From IMG/VR virus record IMGVR_UViG_3300025168_000192, positions 1 to 41,320 of that record: a DNA stretch of 41,320 bases; one strand, given 5' to 3'. Position 1 is the stretch's first letter. The number at the start of each line of letters is the position of its first letter. Made by a program: the position numbers and the translations under genes. Source of the DNA: a virus. The notes beneath the pieces were generated by a model. That model had not been told where the DNA came from, made no database searches, and saw nothing but the letters and a program-made list of their open reading frames with translations. Of the stretch, positions 7,029 to 15,357 are shown piece by piece.

Positions 7029-7102
7029 GGGGTTGTAGCCCAATTGGCAGAGGCAGTGGACTTAAAATCCATACAGTGCGGGTTCGAGTCCCGCCAACCC
7101 TA
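7029..7102 (+). tRNA. tRNA-Leu (anticodon TAA) with short variable region
   Basis: The acceptor GGGGTTG pairs with CAACCCT. The D arm is a weak GCC/GGC stem, the anticodon stem GTGGA/TCCAT holds loop CTTAAAA with anticodon TAA, and the T arm is GCGGG-TTCGAGT-CCCGC. The discriminator is A at 7102. The variable region is only five bases (ACAGT), whereas bacterial tRNA-Leu normally has a long variable arm. Identity as Leu rests on the anticodon. It would read TTA. Confidence 0.88.
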
Positions 7103-7116
7103 TTAAGGAGATTATT

Positions 7117-7296
7117 ATGAAGAACAATGACAAGTGTCCTGTTGCAGGACTGACCCAAGAAGAAATGAATACTGTTGTCGAGGGTTTGGTTAAGGTAATT
7201 CGTAGTGCAGGTTACTGCATTGAGAAGCAACCTGAAGATTGTAAGAAGCCTAACTGTTGTAAGGGAAACATTCACACCGATGACACGCAGGCATAG
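7117..7296 (+). CDS. Tiny Cys-containing protein, unknown
   Basis: This is a 59-residue ORF with a strong SD (AAGGAG at 7105-7110) six bases before ATG 7117. It is hydrophilic with five Cys (KCPVAG, YCIEK, DCKK, NCCKG), mostly in the C-terminal half, which may bind metal. It begins just behind tRNA-Leu and overlaps the next small gene by 17 bases. No family is recognised, but the SD and spacing make it a likely gene. Confidence 0.65.
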   Translation: MKNNDKCPVAGLTQEEMNTVVEGLVKVIRSAGYCIEKQPEDCKKPNCCKGNIHTDDTQA

Positions 7297-7468
7297 TGCA
7301 GGCAAGGGTGATACCTATCGTAAGGTAGACCAAGAACAATACCGAAAAAATTGGGAAAAAATTTTTGGAGATAAAACAAATGGCAAAACCGTGGAATCAC
7401 CCACCGGGAAAGATCTACCGTCCAAACCTACCGGACGAAACAGTAGAAAAAAAACTAGAAAAGCGTAA
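7280..7468 (+). CDS. Small conserved-type phage protein with KGDTYR..D and WEKIFG motifs
   Basis: This 62-residue protein starts at ATG 7280. Its pattern MTRRHSAGKGDTYRKVD followed by YRKNWEKIFG resembles a small protein found in many phages ('(S/T)RR....KGD.YR.VD...Y..N...IFG'), whose function I do not know. The C-terminal half is Lys/Arg-rich. The frame is open upstream to 7205, but that part overlaps the previous gene and lacks the family pattern. Its second half overlaps another ORF in a different frame that repeats the IFG motif. Confidence 0.68.
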   Translation: MTRRHSAGKGDTYRKVDQEQYRKNWEKIFGDKTNGKTVESPTGKDLPSKPTGRNSRKKTRKA

Positions 7469-7556
7469 AGATTTTGGTGACAAGTGGGACAAGATCTTTG
7501 GCAAGAAGAAACTAAATAACATAGAAGATAATGAAAAGGAAGACGATGAATCTTGA
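7380..7556 (+). CDS. Small protein with WDKIFGKK motif, overlapping its neighbour
   Basis: This 58-residue ORF starts at ATG 7380 (MAKPWNHPPGKIYRP) with GGAG about 12 bases upstream. It ends in a run of acidic residues at 7556, overlapping the next gene by 11 bases. Around residues 34-44 it has FGDKWDKIFGKK, echoing the WEKIFG of the preceding ORF in another frame. The shared motif suggests the two arose by duplication. No function can be given. Confidence 0.6.
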   Translation: MAKPWNHPPGKIYRPNLPDETVEKKLEKRKDFGDKWDKIFGKKKLNNIEDNEKEDDES

Positions 7557-7749
7557 ACTGTGGTACATCAGATGCAATTTATTTGTATCTTATTTGTTTG
7601 TCTTTCTACTTGGTGGTGTAATTTATGGATCCCTTAGTTGGTGGATCCCATTTATTGTAGCGATTACACCTACTCTAATACTACTAGCTATTGTACTTGG
7701 TGCATTAGGCTGGTCTATATGGTTAACAAAGGATAGTAATGTCGATTGA
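7546..7749 (+). CDS. Small membrane protein with two transmembrane segments
   Basis: This 67-residue protein probably has two membrane helices, about residues 9-30 (FVSYLFVFLLGGVIYG) and 35-58 (IPFIVAITPTLILLAIVLG), and a short tail. ATG 7546 is preferred over the in-frame ATG at 7531, because AAAAGGAAG lies just before it. The stop overlaps the start of the primase-helicase gene. T7-like phages often carry unknown small membrane proteins here. It could be holin-like, but nothing proves that. Confidence 0.68.
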   Translation: MNLELWYIRCNLFVSYLFVFLLGGVIYGSLSWWIPFIVAITPTLILLAIVLGALGWSIWLTKDSNVD

Positions 7750-9484
7750 AGCAACAATTAATAACAGCAAAGTCATTGAACGTATTGCCTGTCCCTCGTG
7801 TGTAGCAAAGGGTGCAGATACATCAGGAGATAACCTTGCTTGTTACGATGACGGACACAAATATTGTTTTGCTTGTAGCTATTATGAAAAAGGAAACTCT
7901 AGTTACATGACTGAAGTTAGTGATGAAAATATTAAGAAAGAGTTTAACCCATACACTGGTGAAGCTATTGCTCTCCCTCATAGGAAGATTAGAGAAGACT
8001 CATGTAAGAAGTATAGGTATCAAACCTACACAGGCATGGACAGTCAGCTAGAGATTGAAAATTATTATAACATTGACGGCACACTTCAAGCTCAGAAGGT
8101 ACGCAACGTTAAGACTAAAGACTTTCATTGGGTGGGTAGCACTAAGAACCTACAACTCTTTGGTCAAAACCTATGGGAAAAGGGTGGCCCTCGTATCCTA
8201 ATCACTGAGGGTGCTATTGATACACTAACCATGGCACAGATGTTTGATAACAAGTATCCTGTTGTATCCATTCCTAGTGGTGTAAACTCAGCGGCTGCCT
8301 CTATCAAACAAAACTATGAGTTCCTATCTTCCTTTGAAACTATTGTTATTTGTTTTGACATGGATGAGGTTGGTAAGAAAGCAGCAAGAGAAGTGGCAGA
8401 GATCCTACCTCCCGGCAAGGTAAAGATCATGGAGCTTCCCCGTAAAGATCCCAATGAGATGCTTGTAGCTAACGAAAGCAAGCAACTTATGCAATGTTAT
8501 TGGAATGCTAAGACCCATAGCCCTGACTCTATCCTTCATGTTAGTCAAATTACTAATGAGAACAAGGTACAGAATGAATTGTATGAGTACCCTTGGGAAT
8601 CAATGACTAACTTTATGATTGGTCAAGACACAGGTAGGCTCTATCTATGGACATCTGCTACTGGTCACGGTAAGTCTTCAGTAGTAAGAGAGCTGGTGCT
8701 TCATCACCTAGAGCAAGGCAACCCTACAGGCTGTGTGTTCCTAGAAGAATCACCAGAGTCTACAGTTGATGACTTGATCTCACTAAAGCTAGGCAAACCT
8801 ATTCGTAAGATCATGGGTCAACGACAACTTAATGATCTTCGCAAGAAATTTGACAAGAAGATTGTTGATCTTGGTGTGGCTGATGATCTTAGTGATGAAG
8901 AATATATTGCAGCAAAGAAAGAAGTAAGTGAATACCCACTGTATATCTACGATCACATTGGTAATGCTAACATGCAGAACGTAATGTCTAGGCTAGAGTA
9001 CATGGCTGTTGCACTTGACTGTAAGGTATTGATTATTGATCACATTACTTTGCTTGGTAACATTCTTCTTAGTCAACAAGATAGCTTTGGTAATTCAGAA
9101 CGCTTGGTTCTAGATGATGTCATGAAGCAGCTTCGTTCTCTTGTAGAACGCACTGGTTGTATTGTTCATGTCATCTCTCATATCAAGAAGACAGATAAGA
9201 ATGTAGACGAAGGTGATCGCATTACACTCAGTGACTTGCGTGGCTCAGGTTCTCTTGCACAGATTGCAGACTATGTGTTTGCACTAGAGAGAAATCGTCA
9301 GCATTCTGATGACAAGATTGCTAACACAACATGCATTCGGGTATTAAAAAATAGAAAGACAGGTCAATGTGGTATCGGGTCTGCCTTGTATTACAACAAG
9401 AATACAAGTAGACTACAAGAGATTGACTTTACTATTACGCCTGAAGGAGAGGTACTGTATCAGTATGGAGACATTGACGTTTGA
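7739..9484 (+). CDS. DNA primase-helicase (T7 gp4-like)
   Basis: This 581-residue bifunctional replication enzyme has an N-terminal zinc module with Cys18-x2-Cys21 and Cys43-x2-Cys46, which recognises primer start sites. A TOPRIM primase domain follows, with the catalytic Glu in ITEGAID (about residue 157) and DMDE (about 207). The C-terminal RecA-like ring helicase has Walker A ATGHGKSS (about 306), Walker B VLIIDH (about 431), and a later DLRGSGSL segment. Length is close to T7 gp4 (566). GGATAG precedes the start, which overlaps the previous gene by 11 bases. It unwinds DNA ahead of the polymerase encoded immediately downstream. Confidence 0.97.
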   Translation: MSIEATINNSKVIERIACPSCVAKGADTSGDNLACYDDGHKYCFACSYYEKGNSSYMTEVSDENIKKEFNPYTGEAIALPHRKIREDSCKKYRYQTYTGMDSQLEIENYYNIDGTLQAQKVRNVKTKDFHWVGSTKNLQLFGQNLWEKGGPRILITEGAIDTLTMAQMFDNKYPVVSIPSGVNSAAASIKQNYEFLSSFETIVICFDMDEVGKKAAREVAEILPPGKVKIMELPRKDPNEMLVANESKQLMQCYWNAKTHSPDSILHVSQITNENKVQNELYEYPWESMTNFMIGQDTGRLYLWTSATGHGKSSVVRELVLHHLEQGNPTGCVFLEESPESTVDDLISLKLGKPIRKIMGQRQLNDLRKKFDKKIVDLGVADDLSDEEYIAAKKEVSEYPLYIYDHIGNANMQNVMSRLEYMAVALDCKVLIIDHITLLGNILLSQQDSFGNSERLVLDDVMKQLRSLVERTGCIVHVISHIKKTDKNVDEGDRITLSDLRGSGSLAQIADYVFALERNRQHSDDKIANTTCIRVLKNRKTGQCGIGSALYYNKNTSRLQEIDFTITPEGEVLYQYGDIDV

Positions 9485-11165
9485 CATCGAAGGGAATGGT
9501 TTAAATGAAATCTACATTGACAAGAAAGGAAAAGCAGTACAAGAAGCAGACAGGATTTGGTGTGCTGCGATCCACAGTTTATCAGACGGCACAACACAGG
9601 GCTACAAAGAAGAAGAGATACCTAACTTTATCAGTAGATTGGAAAAGGCTTCTCTCGTTATCGGTCACAACATCATTGGTTATGATCTCCCTTTACTTCG
9701 TCGTTTATATGGTCCTTTTAGTGTCAAACTTTATGACACGCTTCTAGTATCACGATTGATGTGGCCTGATAAACCCATGCTTCCTAATCAATCTCACTCA
9801 CTTAAGAGCTGGGGTTTATTCTTGGGTGAATACAAAGATGATTATCAAGGTGGCTGGGACAGCTACTCTGATGAGATGCTTGAGTATTGTAAGCAAGACA
9901 CCGTTGTGACTGCTAAGATATATGAATACCAAAAAGAATTTGCAATGAAAAATAACTCTTCTATCCACATGGAACAGAAGGTAGCTAAGATTGTATCTTC
10001 ACAGGTAGAGAATGGTTTTTGTTTTGATATCAAGTTAGCTGTTAAACTAGAGCAAGATCTGCTAACAGATAAGGTTGACATTGAAGACTCAATGCAGATT
10101 ATATTTCCTGATAAAGTAGAAGAACGTTGGTCAGATAAAACAGGCAAGCGTCTTAAGGATAAAGTAACTGTATTCAATCCGGGTTCTCGTAAACAGATTG
10201 CCGATAGGCTTCATGAAAAGTATGGATGGAACGCACCAACTACAGACAAAGGCAACCCTAAGGTTGATAGATCTGTGTTGGCTAAGCTAGACTATCCAGA
10301 AGCAAAGACATTGGTTAGTTACTTTGATGAAACTAAACTCATGTCTCAGGTATCTGATTGGATTAAGAGAGCTACTTATTCTAGAGATAAGAAGATTCAT
10401 GGTAGCTTGAATACATTAGGTACTGTTACAGGTCGCATGACTTCTAACAACCCTAACATGCAACAAGTATCTAGCGACAAGAGAGCTAGGTCTTTGTTTA
10501 TACCAAGGCCGGGGTGGGTACTAGTAGGTGCTGACTTGTCTGGTCTAGAGTTACGAATGCTTGCACACTATTTGCACAAGTATGACGAAGGTTCATACGT
10601 TGATCAGATTCTTAATGCAGACATCCATACTCACAATCAAAACGCTATGGGTTTAGATACTAGGAACAAAGCTAAGTCAGCCATCTATTGTTTTCTTTAC
10701 GGTGGTGGTGATGCAAAGTTTGGTTCAGTTATTAATACTTCTACGGCTAACGCTAGAAAAATTAAGTCTCAGTTGTTGTCAAACATTCCGGGTCTTAAGA
10801 GAGTATTAGATGACTGTCGTTTTGATGCACACTCTAAGGGTACTGTCCGTCCGTTTGATTGGCGGGACATTCCTATTCGCAGTGAACACGCTGCTCTTAA
10901 TACATTACTTCAATCCTCAGGCGCACACATTGCTAAGTTGTGGGCCTGTTATGCAGATGTTGAGTTGACTAAAAGATTCAAACATAACTGGGCTTGGGTT
11001 GCTAACGTGCATGACGAGTTGCAAATAGAATGCTCACCTGATATTGCACATGAGCTAGGCCAAGTGGTCTGTGACTGTGCAGAAAAGGCAGGCACATTTT
11101 TTAGTTGTAATATACCTACATCAGCAGAGTACAGAGTAGGCAGCAACTGGTCTGAAACACATTAA
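9465..11165 (+). CDS. DNA polymerase, family A (T7 gp5-like)
   Basis: This 566-residue polymerase has a 3'-5' exonuclease domain: FDIEGNG (Asp/Glu pair), IGHNIIGYDLP and CKQDTVVT. The polymerase domain has motif A GADLSGLELR (Asp357), motif B RNKAKSAIYCFLYGGG with Tyr at the T7 Tyr526 position, and motif C NVHDELQ (His516, Asp517). The frame opens at 9369, but homology begins at ATG 9465, which overlaps the helicase gene by 20 bases. It is about 140 residues shorter than T7 gp5 (704), leaving little room for the full thioredoxin-binding insertion. Processivity may therefore rely on another factor; that is an inference from length. Confidence 0.97.
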   Translation: METLTFDIEGNGLNEIYIDKKGKAVQEADRIWCAAIHSLSDGTTQGYKEEEIPNFISRLEKASLVIGHNIIGYDLPLLRRLYGPFSVKLYDTLLVSRLMWPDKPMLPNQSHSLKSWGLFLGEYKDDYQGGWDSYSDEMLEYCKQDTVVTAKIYEYQKEFAMKNNSSIHMEQKVAKIVSSQVENGFCFDIKLAVKLEQDLLTDKVDIEDSMQIIFPDKVEERWSDKTGKRLKDKVTVFNPGSRKQIADRLHEKYGWNAPTTDKGNPKVDRSVLAKLDYPEAKTLVSYFDETKLMSQVSDWIKRATYSRDKKIHGSLNTLGTVTGRMTSNNPNMQQVSSDKRARSLFIPRPGWVLVGADLSGLELRMLAHYLHKYDEGSYVDQILNADIHTHNQNAMGLDTRNKAKSAIYCFLYGGGDAKFGSVINTSTANARKIKSQLLSNIPGLKRVLDDCRFDAHSKGTVRPFDWRDIPIRSEHAALNTLLQSSGAHIAKLWACYADVELTKRFKHNWAWVANVHDELQIECSPDIAHELGQVVCDCAEKAGTFFSCNIPTSAEYRVGSNWSETH

Positions 11166-11174
11166 GGAGGTAGC

Positions 11175-11993
11175 ATGAAAGCTATTCAACTATCCGGCCC
11201 CGGTAGGGCTGGCAAATCTACAGTTGCAAGTTTATTATTTGATATTGCAACAGAACATAATTATATCCCCGTTATTGTGCCGTTTGCTAAAGCCTTAAAA
11301 GATGAAGCAAAAGCATTGGGGTATGTAAAAGAAAATTCTCCAGAAGAATACAGAGCATACTGTCAACGACATGGTGCAGGCAAGCGACAAGAAGATCCTG
11401 ATTACTGGATTAAAAAAACAGATATAGAAATTGATATTTATAAACAACGTGAGCTAGTGTTGCTAAAGTCTAATGCAGAATGCTTTGAGCATCTTATTAT
11501 TCAAGATGATGTACGCTACATGAATGAGCTAGCATATGGCAGAACGTTAGATGCTTATCAAATCTTTATATCATCTGGTCCTCGCCCACTGCCTGAACTG
11601 TTTGAAAGCTGGCGTAACCATGAGTCTGAGAAGATGGCTACACATGTTGAGCTTGGTGATAAAGACTACACTGAATTGTTTCATGAGTTTGTAGAAAACA
11701 AACATGGTATTGAAGAACTACAAGAGGTAGTAAAGGAAAGATTTATTACTTGGGTCAGTACTTCTGAGTCATCAACAGATCCAGTCACTCAACTATACAA
11801 AGACGGTGAGAACTTAAACGAACAGTTTATGTATAAAATGATGATGGATTCCAGTGAAAACAAAACAGAAGACAACATGAAAAAACTACTAGAAGCTATT
11901 GAAGATTCGTTAGATAGTGTAGAAGAAGAACTAGATGATGATTATCCTGTAGAAGATGATGATGATTCTAGTTTCTTAGAAGGAGCAGATTAA
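11175..11993 (+). CDS. P-loop nucleotide-kinase-like protein with acidic tail
   Basis: This 272-residue protein begins with a clear Walker A loop, SGPGRAGKST (Lys14), in the position seen in deoxynucleoside monophosphate kinases and related P-loop kinases. A later IIQDDVRYMNE fits a kinase-type Asp/Arg region. The last 50 residues are strongly acidic (EEELDDDYPVEDDDD) and probably disordered. AAGGAGG lies before ATG 11175. Being among replication and nucleotide genes, it may phosphorylate dNMPs, but the substrate is not shown by the sequence and other P-loop roles are possible. Confidence 0.72.
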   Translation: MKAIQLSGPGRAGKSTVASLLFDIATEHNYIPVIVPFAKALKDEAKALGYVKENSPEEYRAYCQRHGAGKRQEDPDYWIKKTDIEIDIYKQRELVLLKSNAECFEHLIIQDDVRYMNELAYGRTLDAYQIFISSGPRPLPELFESWRNHESEKMATHVELGDKDYTELFHEFVENKHGIEELQEVVKERFITWVSTSESSTDPVTQLYKDGENLNEQFMYKMMMDSSENKTEDNMKKLLEAIEDSLDSVEEELDDDYPVEDDDDSSFLEGAD

Positions 11994-12751
11994 TGGATAA
12001 ACCAACCACCGCTATACTTGATGGTGACATCATAGCTTATCGCATTGCCTATTGGGCAGAGTCAGAAGGTATTGAAGAGATACCTTATCGTTTGTTAACT
12101 GACTTTAAAAAATGGACACCTGCTGGCATAGATAAAGTAATCATTGCCTTGTCGTGTCCTCGATCTAAGAATTATCGCCGTGACTTCTGGCCTAAGTATA
12201 AACAACATAGAGATTCTACTGTTGCTCCTGATGCACTATCTTATACTCTTGAAAGTATCTATGAAGTAGGAGAAGAAAATGATATGTCAGTTAGATGTGT
12301 TGATCGACTAGAAGCAGATGATCTTATTGGTATCATGACATCAGCAGGTAAAGCTGTTGGGGTAACTGTTGATAAAGATCTACGGCAGGTTCCCGGCTGG
12401 CATCTTAATCCTGATAAGGAAAAAGAACCTGTGTATATTAGCCAAGAAGAAGGTGATGCTTTCTTTTATGAGCAATGGATGGCCGGTGATTTAACTGATA
12501 ACATCTATGGCCTATGGAAAGTAGGTCCAAAAAAAGCACAAAAAATTTTAGAGCAGACACCTAAAGAAGAATGGGATCAAACCATTCTAGATTTATATCT
12601 AAATGAAGACTGGGATAAGAGACCAGAAACAAGACGACCTGACATGGACCGCAAGGATTTTGCCTTAGCTCAAGCCAGATGTGTAAGAATACTAAGAGCT
12701 GGTGACTATAATAAAAAAACAAAAGAAGTTTTATTGTGGTCACCTGCCTAA
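11993..12751 (+). CDS. 5'-3' exonuclease (T7 gp6-like, FEN family)
   Basis: This 252-residue nuclease is of the flap endonuclease/5'-3' exonuclease type that removes RNA primers and degrades host DNA in T7-like phages. Visible elements are ILDGDIIAYR with the first metal-binding Asp residues, LEADDLIG, TVDKDLRQVPG, and the helix-hairpin-helix-like GDLTDNIYGLWKVGPKKAQ. The order matches the family. The start ATG shares its A with the stop of the kinase-like gene (TAATG), so translation is coupled. It is the last gene before a 33-base gap ahead of dUTPase. Confidence 0.92.
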   Translation: MDKPTTAILDGDIIAYRIAYWAESEGIEEIPYRLLTDFKKWTPAGIDKVIIALSCPRSKNYRRDFWPKYKQHRDSTVAPDALSYTLESIYEVGEENDMSVRCVDRLEADDLIGIMTSAGKAVGVTVDKDLRQVPGWHLNPDKEKEPVYISQEEGDAFFYEQWMAGDLTDNIYGLWKVGPKKAQKILEQTPKEEWDQTILDLYLNEDWDKRPETRRPDMDRKDFALAQARCVRILRAGDYNKKTKEVLLWSPA

Positions 12752-12772
12752 TAACCTACTATATAGCAAAAA
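12748..12772 (+). promoter_or_regulatory. Possible phage promoter, weak
   Basis: The only gap between the exonuclease and dUTPase genes contains TAATAACCTACTATATAGC. It resembles the T7 promoter halves TAATA and ACTATA, but with a spacer two bases shorter than in T7. I found no second clear copy in the other intergenic gaps, so this may be chance. Confidence 0.22.
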
Positions 12773-12784
12773 TTGGAGAATCAT

Positions 12785-13213
12785 TTGAAAATTAAAAAAC
12801 TATTTGAAGACGCTGTTGTTCCGTATGCAGCCACAGATGGTGCAGCTGGTCTTGACCTAAGTGCGTACACTAATAATGTACTTATTGTGGAGCCACACAC
12901 CTATGAGGTGGTCAAAACAGGCATGGCAGTCGAGATTCCTGAAGATCATTTCGGTTTACTATGCCCAAGAAGTGGGCTTGGTAAAGCAGGAATCACCTTG
13001 GCAAACACTATTGGTATTATCGATAGTGATTATCGAGGCGAGATTGGAGTCCTTATTAAAAACAATAACGACTTTCCTTTTATTATTAATCATGGTATGC
13101 GTGTAGCTCAGCTATTAATTATTCCTTATTTCTCTCCCAAGATTGAAGTAGTAGAAGAATTACAAGAGACTGCTCGTGGAGCTGGCGGCTTTGGATCAAC
13201 AGGAGTTGAATGA
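12785..13213 (+). CDS. dut: dUTPase (dUTP diphosphatase), TTG start
   Basis: This is a 142-residue trimeric-type dUTPase, which hydrolyses dUTP to dUMP, keeping uracil out of DNA and feeding ThyX. All five motifs are present: DGAAGLDLSA, PRSGLG, GIIDSDYRGEI, MRVAQLLI and the C-terminal RGAGGFGSTG. The frame opens with TTG at 12773, but GGAG at 12775-12778 lies six bases before a second TTG at 12785, which gives the usual MKIKKL start. The stop overlaps the start of the ribonucleotide reductase gene. Confidence 0.95.
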   Translation: MKIKKLFEDAVVPYAATDGAAGLDLSAYTNNVLIVEPHTYEVVKTGMAVEIPEDHFGLLCPRSGLGKAGITLANTIGIIDSDYRGEIGVLIKNNNDFPFIINHGMRVAQLLIIPYFSPKIEVVEELQETARGAGGFGSTGVE

Positions 13214-15105
13214 TGTCTAAGATTTTTCAAGATTTTGTAGCGATTTCGCGTTATTGTAGATGGATGCCTAGTGAGGGGCGGAGAGAGACATGGGAAGAGG
13301 CAGTAGATAGATACATTAACTATCTAATTACCCGTCTTAATATTAAATGCCCCGAACGATTAAAGGAATTGGAAAGATGCTCTGTTGCTATGAAAAACAG
13401 GACATTGTTTGGTTCCATGCGGGCGTTGATGACAGCAGGGCCAGCCCTAGATGTAGATGATGTAGCTTCATACAACTGTTCTTATGTCTCAGTCGAAAGA
13501 CCCTCTGACTTTAGAAACATTATGTATGTCCTTATGTGTGGTACAGGTGTGGGCTTTTCTTGTGAAGCACAGTTTGTTAACAAGCTTCCTGAGATCCCCG
13601 CAGAAATTAATAAAACAGATGACGTTATTGTTGTTGAAGACTCAAGAGCAGGATGGGCAGATGCGTTTCATAAATTTATTCATGGACTTTACAGTGGCTA
13701 TCACAGCACTATTGATGCTAGCCGTGTTCGCTCTGCTGGGACTAGACTTAAAACGTTTGGTGGTAGGGCTTCTGGTCCAGAGCCACTCGAACGACTCATC
13801 AGATTCACAGCTAACATGTTCTACAAAGCCAAGGGACGCAAGCTAAAGTCTCTTGAGGTACATGATCTAGTTTGTCAGATTGCAGAGATTGTTATTTGTG
13901 GTGGCGTTCGTCGATCCGCATTGATTTCTCTTAGTGATCTAGGTGATAGAGAGATGGGTATGTGCAAGTCAGGTGCTTGGTGGGACACAGCAGGACATCG
14001 TAGCCTAGCTAATAACTCCGCAGTGTATGAGACAAAGCCTAGCTTTAGTGAGTACATTCAAGAGTGGTCAGCATTATATGATTCACACTCAGGTGAGCGA
14101 GGCATTTGCAATCGTGAGGCTATGGAAAAGATTGCTAGACTTGCTGGTCGTAGGGTTGAAGGACATAGTTTTGGTACTAACCCATGCTCTGAAATTATCC
14201 TACGGTCTAAACAGTTCTGTAACCTGTCTACTATTGTAGCTAAAAATGAAGATGGAGTTGGTGATATCTTAGAAAAGACACACCTTGCTACTGTCTTAGG
14301 TACATTACAATCTGCACTAACTAACTTTACATTCTTTGAAGAACGTGGAGACTATACGTTCCGTGATAATTGTAATGAAGAAAGATTATTAGGCGTTTCT
14401 ATTACAGGTATCATGGATGCTCATGCACTATGGAATGATAAGCTACTACGAGAGATGAAGTCTGTAGCTCACGATACTAATAGTGAGTGGGCTGAGTATC
14501 TTGGTATCAATCCTAGCTCTAGCATTACATGTGTCAAGCCAGAAGGTACAACCAGCTGCGTTGCTGGTTCTGCATCTGGTATGCACCCACGATTCTCTGA
14601 GTTTTACATTCGTAGAGTTCGTCTTGATACAAAGGATCCTATTGGTCAGCTCATGAAAGATGCTGGCGTACCGTGGGAACCATGTGTTATGCGACCAGAA
14701 AATACTTTAGTGTTTTCATTCCCCATTGCATCACCTGCAAACGCACTAACGCAAGATGATATTTCTGCAATGGACCACTTAAATTGGTGGAAAGATTTCC
14801 AAATTAATTATTGTGATCATAAACCTAGCATCACTGTTAGTTACACAGACGATGAGTTCTTAGGTGTTGGTCAATGGGTTTGGAAAAACTGGGATATTGT
14901 ATCAGGCATTTCTTTCCTTCCAAAGGAAGATCATGTATATCAACAGGCTCCGTTTGAAGCCATCGATGAAGTGACGTGGGCTACAATGATGGATGAAATG
15001 CCTAAGGAAGTTGATTGGGATCTTCTTTCTAAATACGAATTAGAAGATGAAACAAAGCACACCCACACTCTTAGCTGTTCAGCTGGTGGTTGTGAAATTA
15101 CTTAG
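13210..15105 (+). CDS. Class II (adenosylcobalamin-dependent) ribonucleotide reductase
   Basis: This 631-residue enzyme looks like the monomeric class II reductase of Lactobacillus leichmannii (739 residues), which reduces ribonucleoside triphosphates using vitamin B12 coenzyme. Asn324, Cys326 and Glu328 (NPCSE) match the radical site. Cys337, eleven residues on, and Cys90 match the substrate-reducing cysteine pair. CVKPEGTTS and the C-terminal CSAGGC (Cys623, Cys628, three residues from the end) match the re-reduction tail. ATG 13210 overlaps the dUTPase stop; the adjacent ATG 13213 has better spacing from GGAG. It needs cobalamin from the host and an external reductant; no thioredoxin gene is visible here. 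Confidence 0.95.
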   Translation: MMSKIFQDFVAISRYCRWMPSEGRRETWEEAVDRYINYLITRLNIKCPERLKELERCSVAMKNRTLFGSMRALMTAGPALDVDDVASYNCSYVSVERPSDFRNIMYVLMCGTGVGFSCEAQFVNKLPEIPAEINKTDDVIVVEDSRAGWADAFHKFIHGLYSGYHSTIDASRVRSAGTRLKTFGGRASGPEPLERLIRFTANMFYKAKGRKLKSLEVHDLVCQIAEIVICGGVRRSALISLSDLGDREMGMCKSGAWWDTAGHRSLANNSAVYETKPSFSEYIQEWSALYDSHSGERGICNREAMEKIARLAGRRVEGHSFGTNPCSEIILRSKQFCNLSTIVAKNEDGVGDILEKTHLATVLGTLQSALTNFTFFEERGDYTFRDNCNEERLLGVSITGIMDAHALWNDKLLREMKSVAHDTNSEWAEYLGINPSSSITCVKPEGTTSCVAGSASGMHPRFSEFYIRRVRLDTKDPIGQLMKDAGVPWEPCVMRPENTLVFSFPIASPANALTQDDISAMDHLNWWKDFQINYCDHKPSITVSYTDDEFLGVGQWVWKNWDIVSGISFLPKEDHVYQQAPFEAIDEVTWATMMDEMPKEVDWDLLSKYELEDETKHTHTLSCSAGGCEIT

Positions 15106-15114
15106 GAGATATGC

Positions 15115-15357
15115 ATGAGTTTTTATGTAATACATACAGAACATGATATGGATAAAGCAGTAAAAGAATGTATATCTTTAATGAATATTAAAACAACTAA
15201 AGTTAAATTAGCATTTAATAACATGGGCATGGTTAATATTTTTCTAGATAACTTAACACTTAGGTGTGAGCATTTAGAAATTGACCCTGAGTTAAACAAC
15301 TTTAACATGGATGTTTTAGTTAATGAAGACTTCGATGAAGAAGGGACCATTACTTAA
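15115..15357 (+). CDS. Small hypothetical protein after RNR
   Basis: This 80-residue protein has a good SD (TTAGGAGAT) before ATG 15115. It is mixed alpha/beta in character with an acidic C-terminal third (EDFDEEGTIT). No known motif is visible. The stop TAA shares its last base with the ATG of the next gene, so the two are probably translated together. Confidence 0.72.
   Translation: MSFYVIHTEHDMDKAVKECISLMNIKTTKVKLAFNNMGMVNIFLDNLTLRCEHLEIDPELNNFNMDVLVNEDFDEEGTIT

Noticed and set aside
6994-7305. Minus-strand ORF of 103 codons over tRNA-Leu
   Set aside because: It is antisense to a tRNA and to a small gene with a strong SD; no protein-like motif.
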